Shown: positions 1 to 9,028 of the stretch, piece after piece
How the letters are laid out: each line of letters begins with the position of its first letter
Position numbering within the stretch: position 1 is the first letter of the stretch
DNA from: Elysia marginata
Taxonomy: Eukaryota; Mollusca; Gastropoda; Plakobranchidae
Assembly: GCA_019649035.1 (NCBI GenBank)
Contig: BMAT01001487.1
Location: 10,017 to 36,389 of the forward strand
Length of the DNA: 26,373 nt
Direction: 5' to 3'
The notes under the pieces: model-generated
The model's database searches: none
Told to the model about the DNA's origin: nothing
What the model saw: the letters and a program-made list of their open reading frames with translations, nothing else
Program-made: the position numbers and the translations under genes

Positions 1-774
1 CAAGAACGCATTTTTCCCCTCTTGTGCCTCCTCCGTTAGGTAGTACATCAAGGTGGCGTCTCCTGCTAATTGCATAAGCCCGTGCTGTCCGTCTAGCTCA
101 GCATTGAGGCAACGTTTTATCATTCTAAGTGCCAGGGGCGACTTTTCCTGTATGACCTTACACCACTCTACCACTTTATCCTCCAGCTTATCAAGAGGCA
201 CTACATTGTTTACTAGACCCATATCAAGAGCCTCTTTGGCAGAATACTTTTGGCAAAGGAACCATATTTCCCTCGCTTTTTTCTGTCCCACATGCCTTGC
301 CAAATAAGATGAGCCAAAGCCTCCGTCAAAACTACCCACTTTGGGACCTGTTTGACCAAAAATAGCGTTTTCGGAAGCAATGCTTAGGTCACAGACAATA
401 TGCAATACATGTCCCCCCCCAATAGCGTAGCCATTTACCATTGCGATAACGGGCTTGGGCAGTTCCCTAATCCTTTTGTGCAAGTCTAGGACATTAAGCC
501 TTGGCACGCCATCTTCATCTACATAGCCCCCAATGCCTTTTACATTCTGATCACCACCGCTACAAAAAGCCTTGTCTCCCTTCCCTGTAAAAACAACCAC
601 ATCTATATTGGAACGCTCTCTGCAAATATCTATGGCATCTAGCATTTCCATATTTGTTTCGGGGCGAAACGCGTTGTACACTTTTGGCCGGTTAATTGTG
701 ATCTTGGCGATACCCTCAAAGAATTCAAATTCTATGTCAGAATAGGCTTTTATAGATTCCCATTGTCGCTCCAT
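1..774 (-). CDS. menB: 1,4-dihydroxy-2-naphthoyl-CoA synthase, 3' end cut by window
   Basis: MenB closes the second ring of menaquinone by an intramolecular Claisen-type condensation of o-succinylbenzoyl-CoA. The minus-strand frame is open from the ATG at 774 to the window edge, giving 258 codons; the family is usually about 275 residues, so roughly the last 15-20 are outside. Crotonase-fold motifs are clear: CSGGDQ in the oxyanion region, [15 protein letters not shown], then [14 protein letters not shown] with Gln141, Gly143 and Asp150, and [12 protein letters not shown]. The Gln-Thr-Gly form is that of the bicarbonate-dependent type I enzymes. The C-terminal [10 protein letters not shown] segment also fits. 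It begins five bases after the nitroreductase stop and is surely the last visible gene of that operon. An 8-C tract (413-420) falls in the GGGH codons. Menaquinone is the normal respiratory quinone of Bacteroidota, so the role fits. Confidence 0.96.
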   Translation of the reverse strand, partial: MERQWESIKAYSDIEFEFFEGIAKITINRPKVYNAFRPETNMEMLDAIDICRERSNIDVVVFTGKGDKAFCSGGDQNVKGIGGYVDEDGVPRLNVLDLHKRIRELPKPVIAMVNGYAIGGGHVLHIVCDLSIASENAIFGQTGPKVGSFDGGFGSSYLARHVGQKKAREIWFLCQKYSAKEALDMGLVNNVVPLDKLEDKVVEWCKVIQEKSPLALRMIKRCLNAELDGQHGLMQLAGDATLMYYLTEEAQEGKNAFL

Positions 775-779
775 ATTGC

Positions 780-1409
780 TTATATTTCTGTGATTATTTC
801 AGCTGTCTCTTTCCTCATTTTTTTGAAAGCTATGTTTGGGTCTGTAGGATCCCTAAACCCTATGGGGAGCAAAAGTACAGAAGCAAGATTCCTTTTTTCT
901 AATTCCAAAATACGATCTACTTCATTTGGCAAAAAGCCTTCCATAGGGCAGGCATCAATAGCTTTGCAGGCACAAACAGTGAGTAAATTTCCTAAAGCGA
1001 TATAGGCTTGTTTAGCCGTCCATATGGGAATTTCGACATCCCCTTTTGCCTCTATTGTTGTTATAAAAGTGTTTTTGGCACCTGGAATATCCAATTCTAA
1101 AATTCTTTTTGTATTTTTCATTCTGAGGAAGTGTCCATCAACATCTTTCTGCTCAAAAGTTTTTTTAGCACAAATAACACAGAGGTGTGAGGCATCTAAC
1201 ACCTGTCTCTGACTATGTGCAACAACATACAACTTTTCTCTCAATTCCTTATCAGAAACAATGAGTAAATGGATCGGCTGAAAGCCATAGGATGTAGCCG
1301 TGAGGTTGAATGCTTCTTTTATTGTATCTATTTGCCCCTTTGAGAGCTTTTTTGTAGGATCAAACCTCTTGGTTGCATACCTCCATTTCAAGGCATCTAT
1401 GACATTCAT
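780..1409 (-). CDS. nitroreductase-family NAD(P)H oxidoreductase (NfsB-like)
   Basis: A 209-residue FMN-dependent nitroreductase-fold protein, close to the usual 210-220 residues of the NfsB/YdgI group. The N-terminal RYATKRFDP segment and [15 protein letters not shown] match the FMN phosphate and isoalloxazine binding regions; [11 protein letters not shown] and the C-terminal LLPIGFRD are the other conserved blocks. Such enzymes reduce quinones, nitro compounds or other oxidised aromatics with NAD(P)H as soluble dimers; the natural substrate here cannot be read from sequence. The start ATG (1409-1407) overlaps the pssA stop as ATGA, so translation is probably coupled. Position just before menB invites a link with quinone metabolism, but that is only inference. 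Confidence 0.9.
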   Translation of the reverse strand: MNVIDALKWRYATKRFDPTKKLSKGQIDTIKEAFNLTATSYGFQPIHLLIVSDKELREKLYVVAHSQRQVLDASHLCVICAKKTFEQKDVDGHFLRMKNTKRILELDIPGAKNTFITTIEAKGDVEIPIWTAKQAYIALGNLLTVCACKAIDACPMEGFLPNEVDRILELEKRNLASVLLLPIGFRDPTDPNIAFKKMRKETAEIITEI

Positions 1410-2179
1410 AACATATTTTTTTTATTATTAACCTGAAATTTATTTTCTAAAATAGATAGCAAAATATAAGCCACTACTGTAAGAGCCAACCCTAAATATC
1501 CAAGTGTTGAGATAAAGAGTATCGCCAATAAGACAGTTAGATATTGGTATTTGTTTTGAAAAATTTCAAAGGGATTTATCTTGAAAGATATTAAGAAAAT
1601 TTTAGCATTCATCAAATAACTGCTGAGTACACATATGCCGATTAAACCAACTGGATTTTTCATTAACATTATGAGAGTTTCATGCTCCTCCTCAAAAATA
1701 GAAGATAGGGACAGGGAAATGATAAATATTGTATTAGCAGGAGTGGGCAACCCAATAAACTTTTTGGTTTGAGTACTGTCAATATTAAAGCGTGCCAAAC
1801 GATATGCAGAAAATATTGTAACAGAAAAACCAATGCTACTAATCGCAATTTTTTCTACGGGAGACAGGGCATAAGCGTCCAAGGATGTCTTTATCATATG
1901 AAACATCATAAGACCAGGCAATAGCCCGAAAGTAACAACATCTGCAAGCGAGTCAAGTTCTAAGCCAAGCGCACTTGAAATATCTAATTGTCGAGCGACA
2001 AAACCATCTAAAAAGTCAAACAAAGTAGCTATAAATACAAGTATACTTGCCACAAAAAAATATGACTCCGAAACAAAGTAAATCGCCACGCATCCACAAA
2101 ACAGGTTGAGAAGTGTCAAAATATTTGGTATGTGCTTTTTCAAAGAAACACGGCTTTTTACAATTCGTCTGTGATACAA
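1406..2179 (-). CDS. pssA: CDP-diacylglycerol--serine O-phosphatidyltransferase
   Basis: PssA makes phosphatidylserine, precursor of phosphatidylethanolamine, from CDP-diacylglycerol and L-serine at the inner membrane. The CDP-alcohol phosphotransferase signature DGxxARx8GxxxDxxxD is complete: Asp58, Gly59, Ala62, Arg63, Gly72, Asp76 and Asp80. The rest is a string of hydrophobic segments, and the N-terminal [16 protein letters not shown] is typical of Bacteroidota PssA. The ATG at 2179 overlaps the end of ilvD by 22 bases. A TTG at 2143, 14 bases past the ilvD stop, would give a protein starting directly at KKHIPN, which is how many relatives begin; the start is therefore uncertain. The stop shares bases with the next start (ATGA). 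It is the second gene of an ilvD-led operon. Confidence 0.94.
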   Translation of the reverse strand: MYHRRIVKSRVSLKKHIPNILTLLNLFCGCVAIYFVSESYFFVASILVFIATLFDFLDGFVARQLDISSALGLELDSLADVVTFGLLPGLMMFHMIKTSLDAYALSPVEKIAISSIGFSVTIFSAYRLARFNIDSTQTKKFIGLPTPANTIFIISLSLSSIFEEEHETLIMLMKNPVGLIGICVLSSYLMNAKIFLISFKINPFEIFQNKYQYLTVLLAILFISTLGYLGLALTVVAYILLSILENKFQVNNKKNML

Positions 2180-3840
2180 CCTTTAGAAGCAGAAGATACT
2201 ATTTTAGCATACTTATAAAGGCTTCCCTTAGCAGATGTTTTCAGATTGGGTAACGCCCATTGTTGCTTTCGTTTTTCCAGTTCACTTTCAGAAATTTCAA
2301 CATCTATGGTATTACGTACAGCGTCTATGGTAATTGCATCATCATCTTTTATTAGGGCGATATTCCCCCCCTCTTGGGCCTCTGGAGCAATATGACCCAC
2401 TACAAAACCATGAGACCCCCCGGAAAAACGACCATCTGTAATCAACGCCACATCTTTTCCCAAACCGGCACCCATAATCGCTGCCGTAGGTTTTAACATT
2501 TCTGGCATTCCGGGTCCCCCCTTAGGCCCTTCATAGCGTATCACCACCACATCACCTTTTTTTACCTTTCCTTTTTCAATGCCTTCGTTGGCCAAATCTT
2601 CACTGTCAAACACCCTTGCTTTGCCTCTAAATGAAAACCCTTCTTTCCCTGTAATTTTTGCCACTGCACCCTCTTCTGCCAGATTCCCATAAAGGATTCT
2701 AATATGCCCACTTTCTTTGATGGGCTTGTCCAAAGGCCTCACCACATCTTGACCTGCCTTAAGGCCTTGAACCTGTTTCAAATTGTCTGCCATTGTTTTG
2801 CCCGTAACGGTAATGCAATCGCCGTGTAGCATATCATTTTCCAGCATATATTTCAATACTGCGGGGACACCTCCCACCGAGTGAAGGTCCTCCATTACAT
2901 ATTTACCGCTTGGCTTTAAGTCTGCGAGGAATGGTGTTGTATCGCTAATTCTCTGAAAATCATCCAAGGTAAAATCTATATCTGCAGCATTTGCTATTGC
3001 CAAAAAGTGTAAAACGGCATTGGTAGAACCTCCTAAAACAGTAACCAGTCTAAAGGCATTTTCTAGAGATTTTCTAGTAACAATATCTTTCGGCTTGATG
3101 TCTTTTTCTATCAACAATTTGAGACGCTCCCCTGTCTGTTTAGCCTCTTCTTCCTTATCAGGATTTACAGCGGGGGTAGAAGAATGATAGGGCAGAGACA
3201 TCCCCATTGATTCAATAGCAGATGCCATAGTATTTGCCGTGTACATACCTCCACAGGCACCAGCTCCGGGGCAAGCCTTGTGTATCACCTCTTTGTATTC
3301 TTTTTCGTCAATACTTCCTGCGACTTTCTCGCCCCAAGCCTCAAAAGCCGAGACGACATCTAGTTTCTTATCTCTATGAAATCCTGCAGCGATAGTCCCT
3401 CCATAGAGCATTACCGAAGGTCTATTTAGTCTGAGTATAGCCATCAATGCTCCCGGCATATTTTTGTCGCATCCTACTATAGTAGCCACCCCATCGTAGC
3501 TCATTGCCTGCACAACTGTCTCTATAGAGTCTGCTATGATATCTCTTGAGGGCAAAGAATAGCGCATCCCTTGCGTCCCCATAGATATTCCATCACTCAC
3601 ACCAATGGTATTGAATATGAGTCCAACTAGTCCAGCTTTTTCTGTCCCCTGTTTTACATACTCTGCCAAAGTATTGAGGTGCATATTACAGGGGTTCCCC
3701 TCATACCCCGTACTGGCTATCCCCACAAAAGGCTTATTCAGGTCCTCGTCTGTTAAGCCTATGGCATGCAACATGGCCTGTGAAGCGGGTTGTGTGGGGT
3801 TTTGGGTGACATCTTTACTGTATTTTTTATTTAAATTCAT
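2158..3840 (-). CDS. ilvD: dihydroxy-acid dehydratase
   Basis: IlvD dehydrates dihydroxy-acids to the 2-keto acids of valine and isoleucine, the third common step of branched-chain amino acid synthesis. With the ATG at 3840 the protein has 560 residues, the normal length. An in-frame start at 3894 would add 18 residues lacking family similarity, so I prefer 3840. Three cysteines, Cys51 (GNPCNMH), Cys124 (VGCDKNMPG) and Cys196 ([15 protein letters not shown]), are spaced 73 and 72 residues, as in the [2Fe-2S] members of the IlvD/Edd family. [10 protein letters not shown] and [11 protein letters not shown] are further family blocks. No ilvB, ilvN, ilvC or leu genes are nearby, although ilvD often sits with them; here it leads a lipid/quinone operon. 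The gap to rnr upstream is 121 bases. Confidence 0.97.
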   Translation of the reverse strand: MNLNKKYSKDVTQNPTQPASQAMLHAIGLTDEDLNKPFVGIASTGYEGNPCNMHLNTLAEYVKQGTEKAGLVGLIFNTIGVSDGISMGTQGMRYSLPSRDIIADSIETVVQAMSYDGVATIVGCDKNMPGALMAILRLNRPSVMLYGGTIAAGFHRDKKLDVVSAFEAWGEKVAGSIDEKEYKEVIHKACPGAGACGGMYTANTMASAIESMGMSLPYHSSTPAVNPDKEEEAKQTGERLKLLIEKDIKPKDIVTRKSLENAFRLVTVLGGSTNAVLHFLAIANAADIDFTLDDFQRISDTTPFLADLKPSGKYVMEDLHSVGGVPAVLKYMLENDMLHGDCITVTGKTMADNLKQVQGLKAGQDVVRPLDKPIKESGHIRILYGNLAEEGAVAKITGKEGFSFRGKARVFDSEDLANEGIEKGKVKKGDVVVIRYEGPKGGPGMPEMLKPTAAIMGAGLGKDVALITDGRFSGGSHGFVVGHIAPEAQEGGNIALIKDDDAITIDAVRNTIDVEISESELEKRKQQWALPNLKTSAKGSLYKYAKIVSSASKGCITDEL

Positions 3841-3961
3841 AAAAATATGTGTTCTGTTAACTAATTCATAACTTTTTCTAAAAAGCTTACTCAATGTTTT
3901 TTAGATTGTGCGCTATATTAAGACAAAAAAATTAAAAATATATTCCGAATAGTATTGTTTT

Positions 3962-5965
3962 CTAAGCTATTGAAAAGTCCAAATGCCTTTTCTCCAAGTT
4001 CACCTTCTTTACCCTAATTTTTACTTCGTCTCCCAGTTGGTAAACTTTTTTTGTCCTCACCCCAACAAGTGCATAGTTTTTTGAATCAAAGGAATAGTAA
4101 TCGTCTTTTAGGTCTTTGACCCTTAGCAAGCCCTCACATTTATTTTCTATAATCTCAACAAAAATACCTCTTTCCATTACTCCCGATATAAGCCCAGTAA
4201 ACTGTTGCCCAATAAACTGTTGCATGTAGGATATTTGCATATACTTTATAGATTGTCTTTCTGTATTGATGGCGACCTCTTCCATAGAGGAACAATGTTG
4301 ACACTTTTCTTCATAAGACTCCATATTTTGCATTTTCCCGCCATTGAGATAATGCTCCAAAAGGCGATGCACCATCATATCTGGATACCTTCTAATAGGG
4401 GATGTAAAGTGGGTATAATACTCAAATGCCAGAGCATAATGCCCAATATTTTCTGTGGAATAATTTGCCTTGGACATTGTTCTGATTGTCAATGTATCTA
4501 TAAGGTTTTGCTCTTTAGTACCTTTTATATCATCTAATAAAGTATTTAGAGAAGTTGAAATTTGTTTTTTGTTTGCGGTAGATATTTTATACCCAAACTT
4601 TGATATAACCCCCTGTAAATCATTGAGTTTTTCCGATTCTGGTTGGTCATGCACCCGATAAATAAATGGTTGCTTTTTCTCCTTGCCAATATATTCTGCT
4701 ACTGACTTATTCGCCAATAACATAAACTCTTCTATCAGCTTGTGGGCATCTTTAGACTCTTTTAAAACAACTCCTTTTGGGTTGCCATCACTATCCAAGA
4801 TAAAGCCCATTTCTATCTTGTCAAAACTTATAGCATTATTGCTCATCCGTTGTCGTCTCAATTTTTTTGCCAATCCGTTGAGTTTTGACAAAGCTATGTA
4901 CATATCCTCTTCTACTTGATAGGCACTTCCGTTTAACGAAACCTCTTTGGGAATATTAGTTTGTTGAGTCTCTAAAATATGCTGAACCTCCTCGTAAGCA
5001 AACCTAAAATCTGAATGGATAATGGTTTTCCCATACCAATACTCTACAATTTTAGCATCTGCGGTGAGTTCAAAAATAACTGAAAAGGTTAGTTTGTCCT
5101 CATTGGGACGCAAAGAACAAAGACCATTAGACAAAAATTCAGGAAGCATCGGCACGGTTTTATCTACCATATAAATGGAAGTCCCCCTTGCAAGAGCCTC
5201 CTCATCCAAGACAGTATCGGGCTTCACATAATGGGTAACATCTGCTATATGCACCCCTATCTCATAATTACCATTGCTCTTTTTCTCAAAAGATATGGCA
5301 TCATCAAAATCCTTGGCATCTTTGGGGTCTATAGTAAATGTATGTCTATCGCGCATATCCCTTCGTTTCAACAACTCTTTTTGCGAAATGCTCGTATCCA
5401 TATTTTTTACAAGATACTCCACCTCTTTTGGAAAGTCGTATTCCAATCCATGATCTGTAAGTATCGTCTTCATCTCTGTGCGAGTATCTCCTGAGGTTCC
5501 CAGGACAGAGACTATCTCCCCCTCCATACCCTTTTTATGAGTCCCCCAATCTTTTACTACAACTATTACCCTGTCCTTCTCTTTGACATCCTCTTGCGGT
5601 TTGGAAATGATTTTTATGATTCCTTGTATTCTAAAATCCGAAGGTGTAACAAATATTTCCCCCTTTGATAAAAATACAGTTCCTGTAAATTTTGTTTTAT
5701 AACGCTTTACAATCTCTACTACCTTGCCCTCTGAACATCTTCCTTTTCTTGTCAAATACAAGACTACCTCTACTTCATCTTTATTTTTTGCGGTCCCCAT
5801 ATTGCCCTTTGAAATAAAGGCATCTTTTTCCAAATCATCACACACAAAGTAGCCATTACCGGAATTGGTAACCTCTATAGTACCTCTATAGGTGTCTTTT
5901 GAAATGTAGGTGGACTTAGACTTTTTGGCAGGTATATATTTTTTTCTTTTCTTACTTTTTGACAT
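3962..5965 (-). CDS. rnr: ribonuclease R (RNB family 3'-5' exoribonuclease)
   Basis: RNase R degrades structured RNA processively from the 3' end in the cytoplasm. Order: a Lys-rich N-terminus, OB/cold-shock-type domains over about residues 25-155, then the RNB catalytic domain with IDPKDAKDFDDA, whose aspartates bind the metal ions, IGVHIADVTHYV and PEFLSNGLCSLRP, then HFTSPIRRYPD, and an S1 domain over the last 75 residues (FTGLISGVMERGIFVE). I chose the ATG at 5965 (667 residues) because GAGGGG lies five bases upstream, a rare good Shine-Dalgarno in this window; an in-frame ATG at 5977 would add four residues. Relatives are commonly 700 residues or more and some carry a helix-turn-helix at the N-terminus that is absent here. 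It is probably monocistronic, being preceded by the tpx terminator and followed by a 121-base gap. Confidence 0.96.
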   Translation of the reverse strand: MSKSKKRKKYIPAKKSKSTYISKDTYRGTIEVTNSGNGYFVCDDLEKDAFISKGNMGTAKNKDEVEVVLYLTRKGRCSEGKVVEIVKRYKTKFTGTVFLSKGEIFVTPSDFRIQGIIKIISKPQEDVKEKDRVIVVVKDWGTHKKGMEGEIVSVLGTSGDTRTEMKTILTDHGLEYDFPKEVEYLVKNMDTSISQKELLKRRDMRDRHTFTIDPKDAKDFDDAISFEKKSNGNYEIGVHIADVTHYVKPDTVLDEEALARGTSIYMVDKTVPMLPEFLSNGLCSLRPNEDKLTFSVIFELTADAKIVEYWYGKTIIHSDFRFAYEEVQHILETQQTNIPKEVSLNGSAYQVEEDMYIALSKLNGLAKKLRRQRMSNNAISFDKIEMGFILDSDGNPKGVVLKESKDAHKLIEEFMLLANKSVAEYIGKEKKQPFIYRVHDQPESEKLNDLQGVISKFGYKISTANKKQISTSLNTLLDDIKGTKEQNLIDTLTIRTMSKANYSTENIGHYALAFEYYTHFTSPIRRYPDMMVHRLLEHYLNGGKMQNMESYEEKCQHCSSMEEVAINTERQSIKYMQISYMQQFIGQQFTGLISGVMERGIFVEIIENKCEGLLRVKDLKDDYYSFDSKNYALVGVRTKKVYQLGDEVKIRVKKVNLEKRHLDFSIA

Positions 5966-6124
5966 AAATCCCCTCATCCTTTATTTTTAAGCCCCCTTTT
6001 GACAGTTAGAAACTTTATGCTAACAAAGGTGCAATTGTCCTCCAAAATGGGAGCAACCCCACCCCTCGCACTCACCATTAGAATGCCCCTTAAAAGTGTT
6101 CCTTGAAAATCTTTTATTTCTCAT
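5966..6124 (-). other. G-rich leader of rnr with two doubtful small reading frames
   Basis: The rnr leader begins straight after the tpx terminator. On the transcribed strand it holds several separate runs of four or five G, unusual for intergenic DNA here. Two frames are open: a 34-codon one from ATG 6124 to TAG 6020 (Cys, His and Gly rich towards its end), and a 34-codon one from ATG 6078 to TGA 5974, whose stop overlaps the alternative rnr ATG at 5977 as ATGA. Stops are rare by chance in G-rich sequence, so I do not call either a gene. A weak promoter-like pair (TTG, 22 bases, CACCTTTG) also lies here. Confidence 0.2.
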
Positions 6125-6165
6125 AAAAAAAGCTAGAGATGAAAAACTTTTCACCCCTAGCTTTG
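6125..6165 (-). terminator. intrinsic terminator of tpx
   Basis: Read on the minus strand, an AAAGCTAG...CTAGCTTT stem continues inward through two G-U pairs to TGAAA/TTTCA, about 16 pairs closed by a four-base loop, and runs into seven T. The arms are 6129-6136 and 6157-6164. It starts some 25 bases after the tpx stop codon, the expected place. Confidence 0.85.
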
Positions 6166-6189
6166 TATATTAAATAACCGGCTATTTGG

Positions 6190-6810
6190 TCAACTTGACA
6201 ATAGACCTTTTACTTTCGCCAATGCTTTCTCGTAATCCGGCTCATGTGTTAACTCAGGGACAAGCTCCACATGGCGGATGATCCCTGTCTTGTCAATAAC
6301 TACAAGCCCTCGTGCCAAAAGTCGTAACTCTTTAATCAAATAACCGTATGCCAAACCAAAGGATACATCTCTGTGGTCAGATAGTGTGACAATATTCTCT
6401 AGCCCCTCTGCTTCACAAAAACGACTCTGCGCAAAGGGAAGATCACATGAAACTGAAAGAACAACAACATCTTCCAAATTAAAAAGTTCGTTGGCATGAC
6501 GGTTTTGTGAGGCACACACACCCGTATCAATAGAGGGGTATATAGCCAAAACCTTTACCTTACCTTCAAAATCGTGTAGGGTCTTCTCTGACAAATCTTT
6601 TGACAACAATTTAAAATCAGGTGCTTTGTCTCCCTCTTTTACCGGTTCACCTAATAAGGTCAAGGGGTCGCCATTGAATGTAACCTGCCTTAAAACTTTT
6701 TCTTGTTCTTCTTCCTGCTTATTATCTTTCTTTTCTATCATATCACACGAATAAAACACTCCTGCTATTAGCACAAGCATTGAAACTAAAACTCCATTCC
6801 TTTTTTTCAT
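6190..6810 (-). CDS. tpx: thiol peroxidase, lipoprotein form
   Basis: An atypical 2-Cys peroxiredoxin of the Tpx type, reducing hydroperoxides. The peroxidatic cysteine is Cys99 in YPSIDTGVCASQ and the resolving cysteine Cys132 in RFCEAEGL, 33 residues apart, close to the 34 of the E. coli enzyme. At 206 residues it exceeds the usual 165-170 because of an N-terminal signal sequence with a loose lipobox ending at Cys22 (VFYSC), followed by a charged Lys/Glu linker to about residue 40. It should therefore be lipid-anchored in the cell envelope rather than cytosolic. The charged stretch soon after the lipidated cysteine could be a surface-export signal of the kind known from Flavobacteriia, but this is not certain. 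It has its own promoter and terminator. SIDTG replaces the more common SIDTP. Confidence 0.93.
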   Translation of the reverse strand: MKKRNGVLVSMLVLIAGVFYSCDMIEKKDNKQEEEQEKVLRQVTFNGDPLTLLGEPVKEGDKAPDFKLLSKDLSEKTLHDFEGKVKVLAIYPSIDTGVCASQNRHANELFNLEDVVVLSVSCDLPFAQSRFCEAEGLENIVTLSDHRDVSFGLAYGYLIKELRLLARGLVVIDKTGIIRHVELVPELTHEPDYEKALAKVKGLLSS

Positions 6811-6867
6811 AACTGTACATAAAATCTATAAAATTAAACATCATCCTCATTAAACTTTACCTATCTG

Positions 6868-6899
6868 CAAATGTAACTTTTTATTTTAATCTTTCCAAA
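6868..6899 (-). promoter_or_regulatory. tpx promoter, Bacteroidota type
   Basis: On the minus strand TTTG (6899-6896) is followed after exactly 20 bases by TACATTTG (6875-6868), a full match to the Bacteroidota TTTG / TAnnTTTG pattern. Transcription would begin near 6862, leaving a leader of about 50 bases before the tpx ATG. This is the best promoter in the window. Confidence 0.7.
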
Positions 6900-6923
6900 T
6901 TATTTATTATACTGAAGATTTAA

Positions 6924-6940
6924 CTAGCAAGTGCAACAAA
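6924..6940 (-). repeat. copy 1 of an upstream repeat (tpx side)
   Basis: The 13 bases at 6928-6940 are identical to 8977-8989, and in both copies the tetramer CTAG follows on the minus strand, directly here and after one base in the other copy. This copy ends 113 bases before the tpx start and 24 bases before its -33 element. Confidence 0.5.
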
Positions 6941-7042
6941 TCAGGAGAAATATTTGTAGACTTGGATAGTAGGTGTTTCGAACTTATGAACCTTTAGTTT
7001 CTTTAATTTGCGATAGATTGGTTTTTAGAGATAAAAAGACAT

Positions 7043-8839
7043 CTAGTCGTTCAACTTTAGTACTGCCATAAAGGCTTGCTGAGGAATTTCTACATTGCCA
7101 ACTTGTCGCATACGCTTTTTCCCTTTTTTTTGTTTTTCCAGCAATTTTCTTTTCCTACTTATGTCTCCTCCGTAACACTTTGCAGTTACATCTTTTCTCA
7201 AAGCTTTGATAGTTTCTCTAGATATAATTTTTGTGCCAATGGCCGCCTGTATGGGGATGTCAAATTGTTGCCTCGGGATGAGTTCTTTTAGCTTTTCACA
7301 CATTTTCTTGCCAATGTTGTAAGCATTATCCGTATGTACCAATGCAGAAAGTGCATCTACAGAATTGGAATTTATAAGTATATCAACTTTCACTAATTTA
7401 GAAACTCTCATTTCTAATGGGGTATAGTCAAAAGATGCATATCCCCTAGAGACTGTTTTTAGTCTATCATAAAAGTCAAATACGATTTCAGACAGGGGCA
7501 TATCAAATGTCAACTCTACCCTATCGGAAGTGAGGTAAATTTGGTTGGTTATTTCGCCCCGCTTTTCTATACAGAGCGTCATTACCGCCCCTATATAGCC
7601 TGATTTTGTGATGATAGATGCCTTTATGTAGGGTTCTTCCACTCGGTCTAGCTTGGTGGGGTCGGGGAGGTCTGAGGGGTTATTTACCTTAATAACCTTA
7701 TCTGAGGATTTTTTTTCATAGGCGTGGTAACTCACATTGGGAACTGTTGTGATGACAGTCATATCAAACTCTCGCTCCAAACGTTCCTGAATAATCTCAA
7801 GATGTAGCATCCCCAAGAACCCACATCTGAACCCAAAACCCAAAGCAGCTGAACTCTCAGGAGTAAATACCAACGAAGCATCATTTAGTTGTAACTTTTC
7901 CATAGATGCTCTCAACTCTTCATAGTCTTCCGTGTCTACCGGATAGATGCCTGCAAACACCATCGGCTTGACATGTTCAAACCCTTGTATAGGTTTACTT
8001 GTGGGGTTGTCCGAAAGGGTAATTGTGTCCCCAACTTTTACTTCTCTAGCATCTTTAATTCCGGTGATCAGGTAGCCCACATCACCTGTATTAATGCTGT
8101 CTTTTTTCTGTTTTTTTAATTTTAGTGTGCCTACTTCGTCAGCGTAATAATCTTTTCCTGTGGAGTAAAACTTAATTTTGTCGCCTTTGTTAATCTTTCC
8201 ATTGACGACCCTAAAGTATGTCTCTACTCCCCTAAAGGGATTGTACACAGAGTCAAAAATGAGTGCTTGAAGGGGGGCTTTGAGATTTCCCCTAGGAGGA
8301 GGGACTTTTTCTATAATAGCGGTCAAGATATTTTCTACCCCGACACCTGTTTTCCCACTTGCCCTTATGATACTCTCGGGAGTACATCCGAGCAAGTCTA
8401 CAATGTTATCCGTTACTTCTTCTGGCTTTGCCGAGGGCAGGTCTACTTTGTTAAGTATGGGGATAATCTCCAAATCATGTTCTAGAGCCAAATACAGGTT
8501 TGAAATAGTCTGTGCCTGAATACTCTGAGCCGCATCTACAACTAATAGAGCTCCTTCGCAAGCGGCAATAGAGCGGGAAACCTCATAGGAAAAGTCTACA
8601 TGTCCAGGAGTGTCTACCAAATTGAGGACATACTCTTCTCCCTTGTGCTTATATTCCATCTGAATGGCATGGCTCTTTATGGTGATGCCCCGCTCCCTTT
8701 CTAAGTCCATATTATCCAATAGTTGCTCTTGCTTTTCCCTTTCCGTAACAGTCCCTGTGGTATCCAAAAGTCTATCCGCAAGGGTACTTTTGCCATGATC
8801 TATATGTGCAATGATGCAAAAATTCCTTATCCTTTCCAT
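7043..8839 (-). CDS. lepA: elongation factor 4 (LepA) GTPase
   Basis: LepA is a ribosome-associated translational GTPase linked to back-translocation or ribosome assembly and membrane-related stress. The 598-residue length is standard. The G domain shows AHIDHGKST (residues 11-19), the DTPGHVDF G3 box and NKVDLPSA G4 box. The [20 protein letters not shown] block and the LepA-specific C-terminal domain with [24 protein letters not shown] are present. It stands alone: a terminator lies upstream at 8987-9022, and a 232-base gap with the tpx promoter lies downstream. No strong terminator follows its stop. The start ATG is fixed by [17 protein letters not shown], which is normal for the family. 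Confidence 0.98.
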   Translation of the reverse strand: MERIRNFCIIAHIDHGKSTLADRLLDTTGTVTEREKQEQLLDNMDLERERGITIKSHAIQMEYKHKGEEYVLNLVDTPGHVDFSYEVSRSIAACEGALLVVDAAQSIQAQTISNLYLALEHDLEIIPILNKVDLPSAKPEEVTDNIVDLLGCTPESIIRASGKTGVGVENILTAIIEKVPPPRGNLKAPLQALIFDSVYNPFRGVETYFRVVNGKINKGDKIKFYSTGKDYYADEVGTLKLKKQKKDSINTGDVGYLITGIKDAREVKVGDTITLSDNPTSKPIQGFEHVKPMVFAGIYPVDTEDYEELRASMEKLQLNDASLVFTPESSAALGFGFRCGFLGMLHLEIIQERLEREFDMTVITTVPNVSYHAYEKKSSDKVIKVNNPSDLPDPTKLDRVEEPYIKASIITKSGYIGAVMTLCIEKRGEITNQIYLTSDRVELTFDMPLSEIVFDFYDRLKTVSRGYASFDYTPLEMRVSKLVKVDILINSNSVDALSALVHTDNAYNIGKKMCEKLKELIPRQQFDIPIQAAIGTKIISRETIKALRKDVTAKCYGGDISRKRKLLEKQKKGKKRMRQVGNVEIPQQAFMAVLKLND

Positions 8840-8971
8840 ATGGTTTGCGAAGATAAGCGTTTTTTGAAGTGGTACTGTTCCAATTTTTTAAGCAAGGGTA
8901 CTGATGTATTTTTGATTAGCTTTCAAGTTGTACCTTTTAAGATACTAAAATACACCAAATGCTAGGTTGAG

Positions 8972-8989
8972 CTAGTCAAGTGCAACAAA
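8972..8989 (-). repeat. copy 2 of an upstream repeat (lepA side)
   Basis: Bases 8977-8989 are identical to 6928-6940, with CTAG at 8972-8975. This copy ends 132 bases before the lepA ATG and overlaps the T-run of the adjacent terminator. Further towards lepA an ATTTGG word and a TACAACTTG word follow, recalling the ATTTGG and TACATTTG order before tpx. Confidence 0.5.
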
Positions 8990-9022
8990 AAAAGGACAGT
9001 AATTTTTAAAACCCCTGTCCTT
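8987..9022 (-). terminator. intrinsic terminator, leftward
   Basis: On the minus strand AAGGACAG (9022-9015) pairs perfectly with CTGTCCTT (8999-8992) across a 15-base loop, and the stem runs into seven T. It lies about 195 bases past the NUDIX stop, so it either ends a long 3' UTR or ends a separate small RNA. Confidence 0.75.
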
Positions 9023-9028
9023 ATAAAA

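Noticed and set aside
3841..3894. 18-residue N-terminal extension of IlvD from the ATG at 3894
   Set aside because: The added residues have no family counterpart, and the ATG at 3840 gives the normal length.
3878..3904. CTAAAAA...TTTTTTAG hairpin between rnr and ilvD
   Set aside because: Only A-T pairs apart from one end; too weak for a terminator and common by chance in this composition.
4205..4537. Open 110-codon plus-strand frame
   Set aside because: Antisense to the catalytic part of rnr; residues look random.
6014..6115. Plus-strand frame of 29 codons in the rnr-tpx gap
   Set aside because: Short, no similarity I recognise, and antisense to the G-rich rnr leader where stops are rare by composition.
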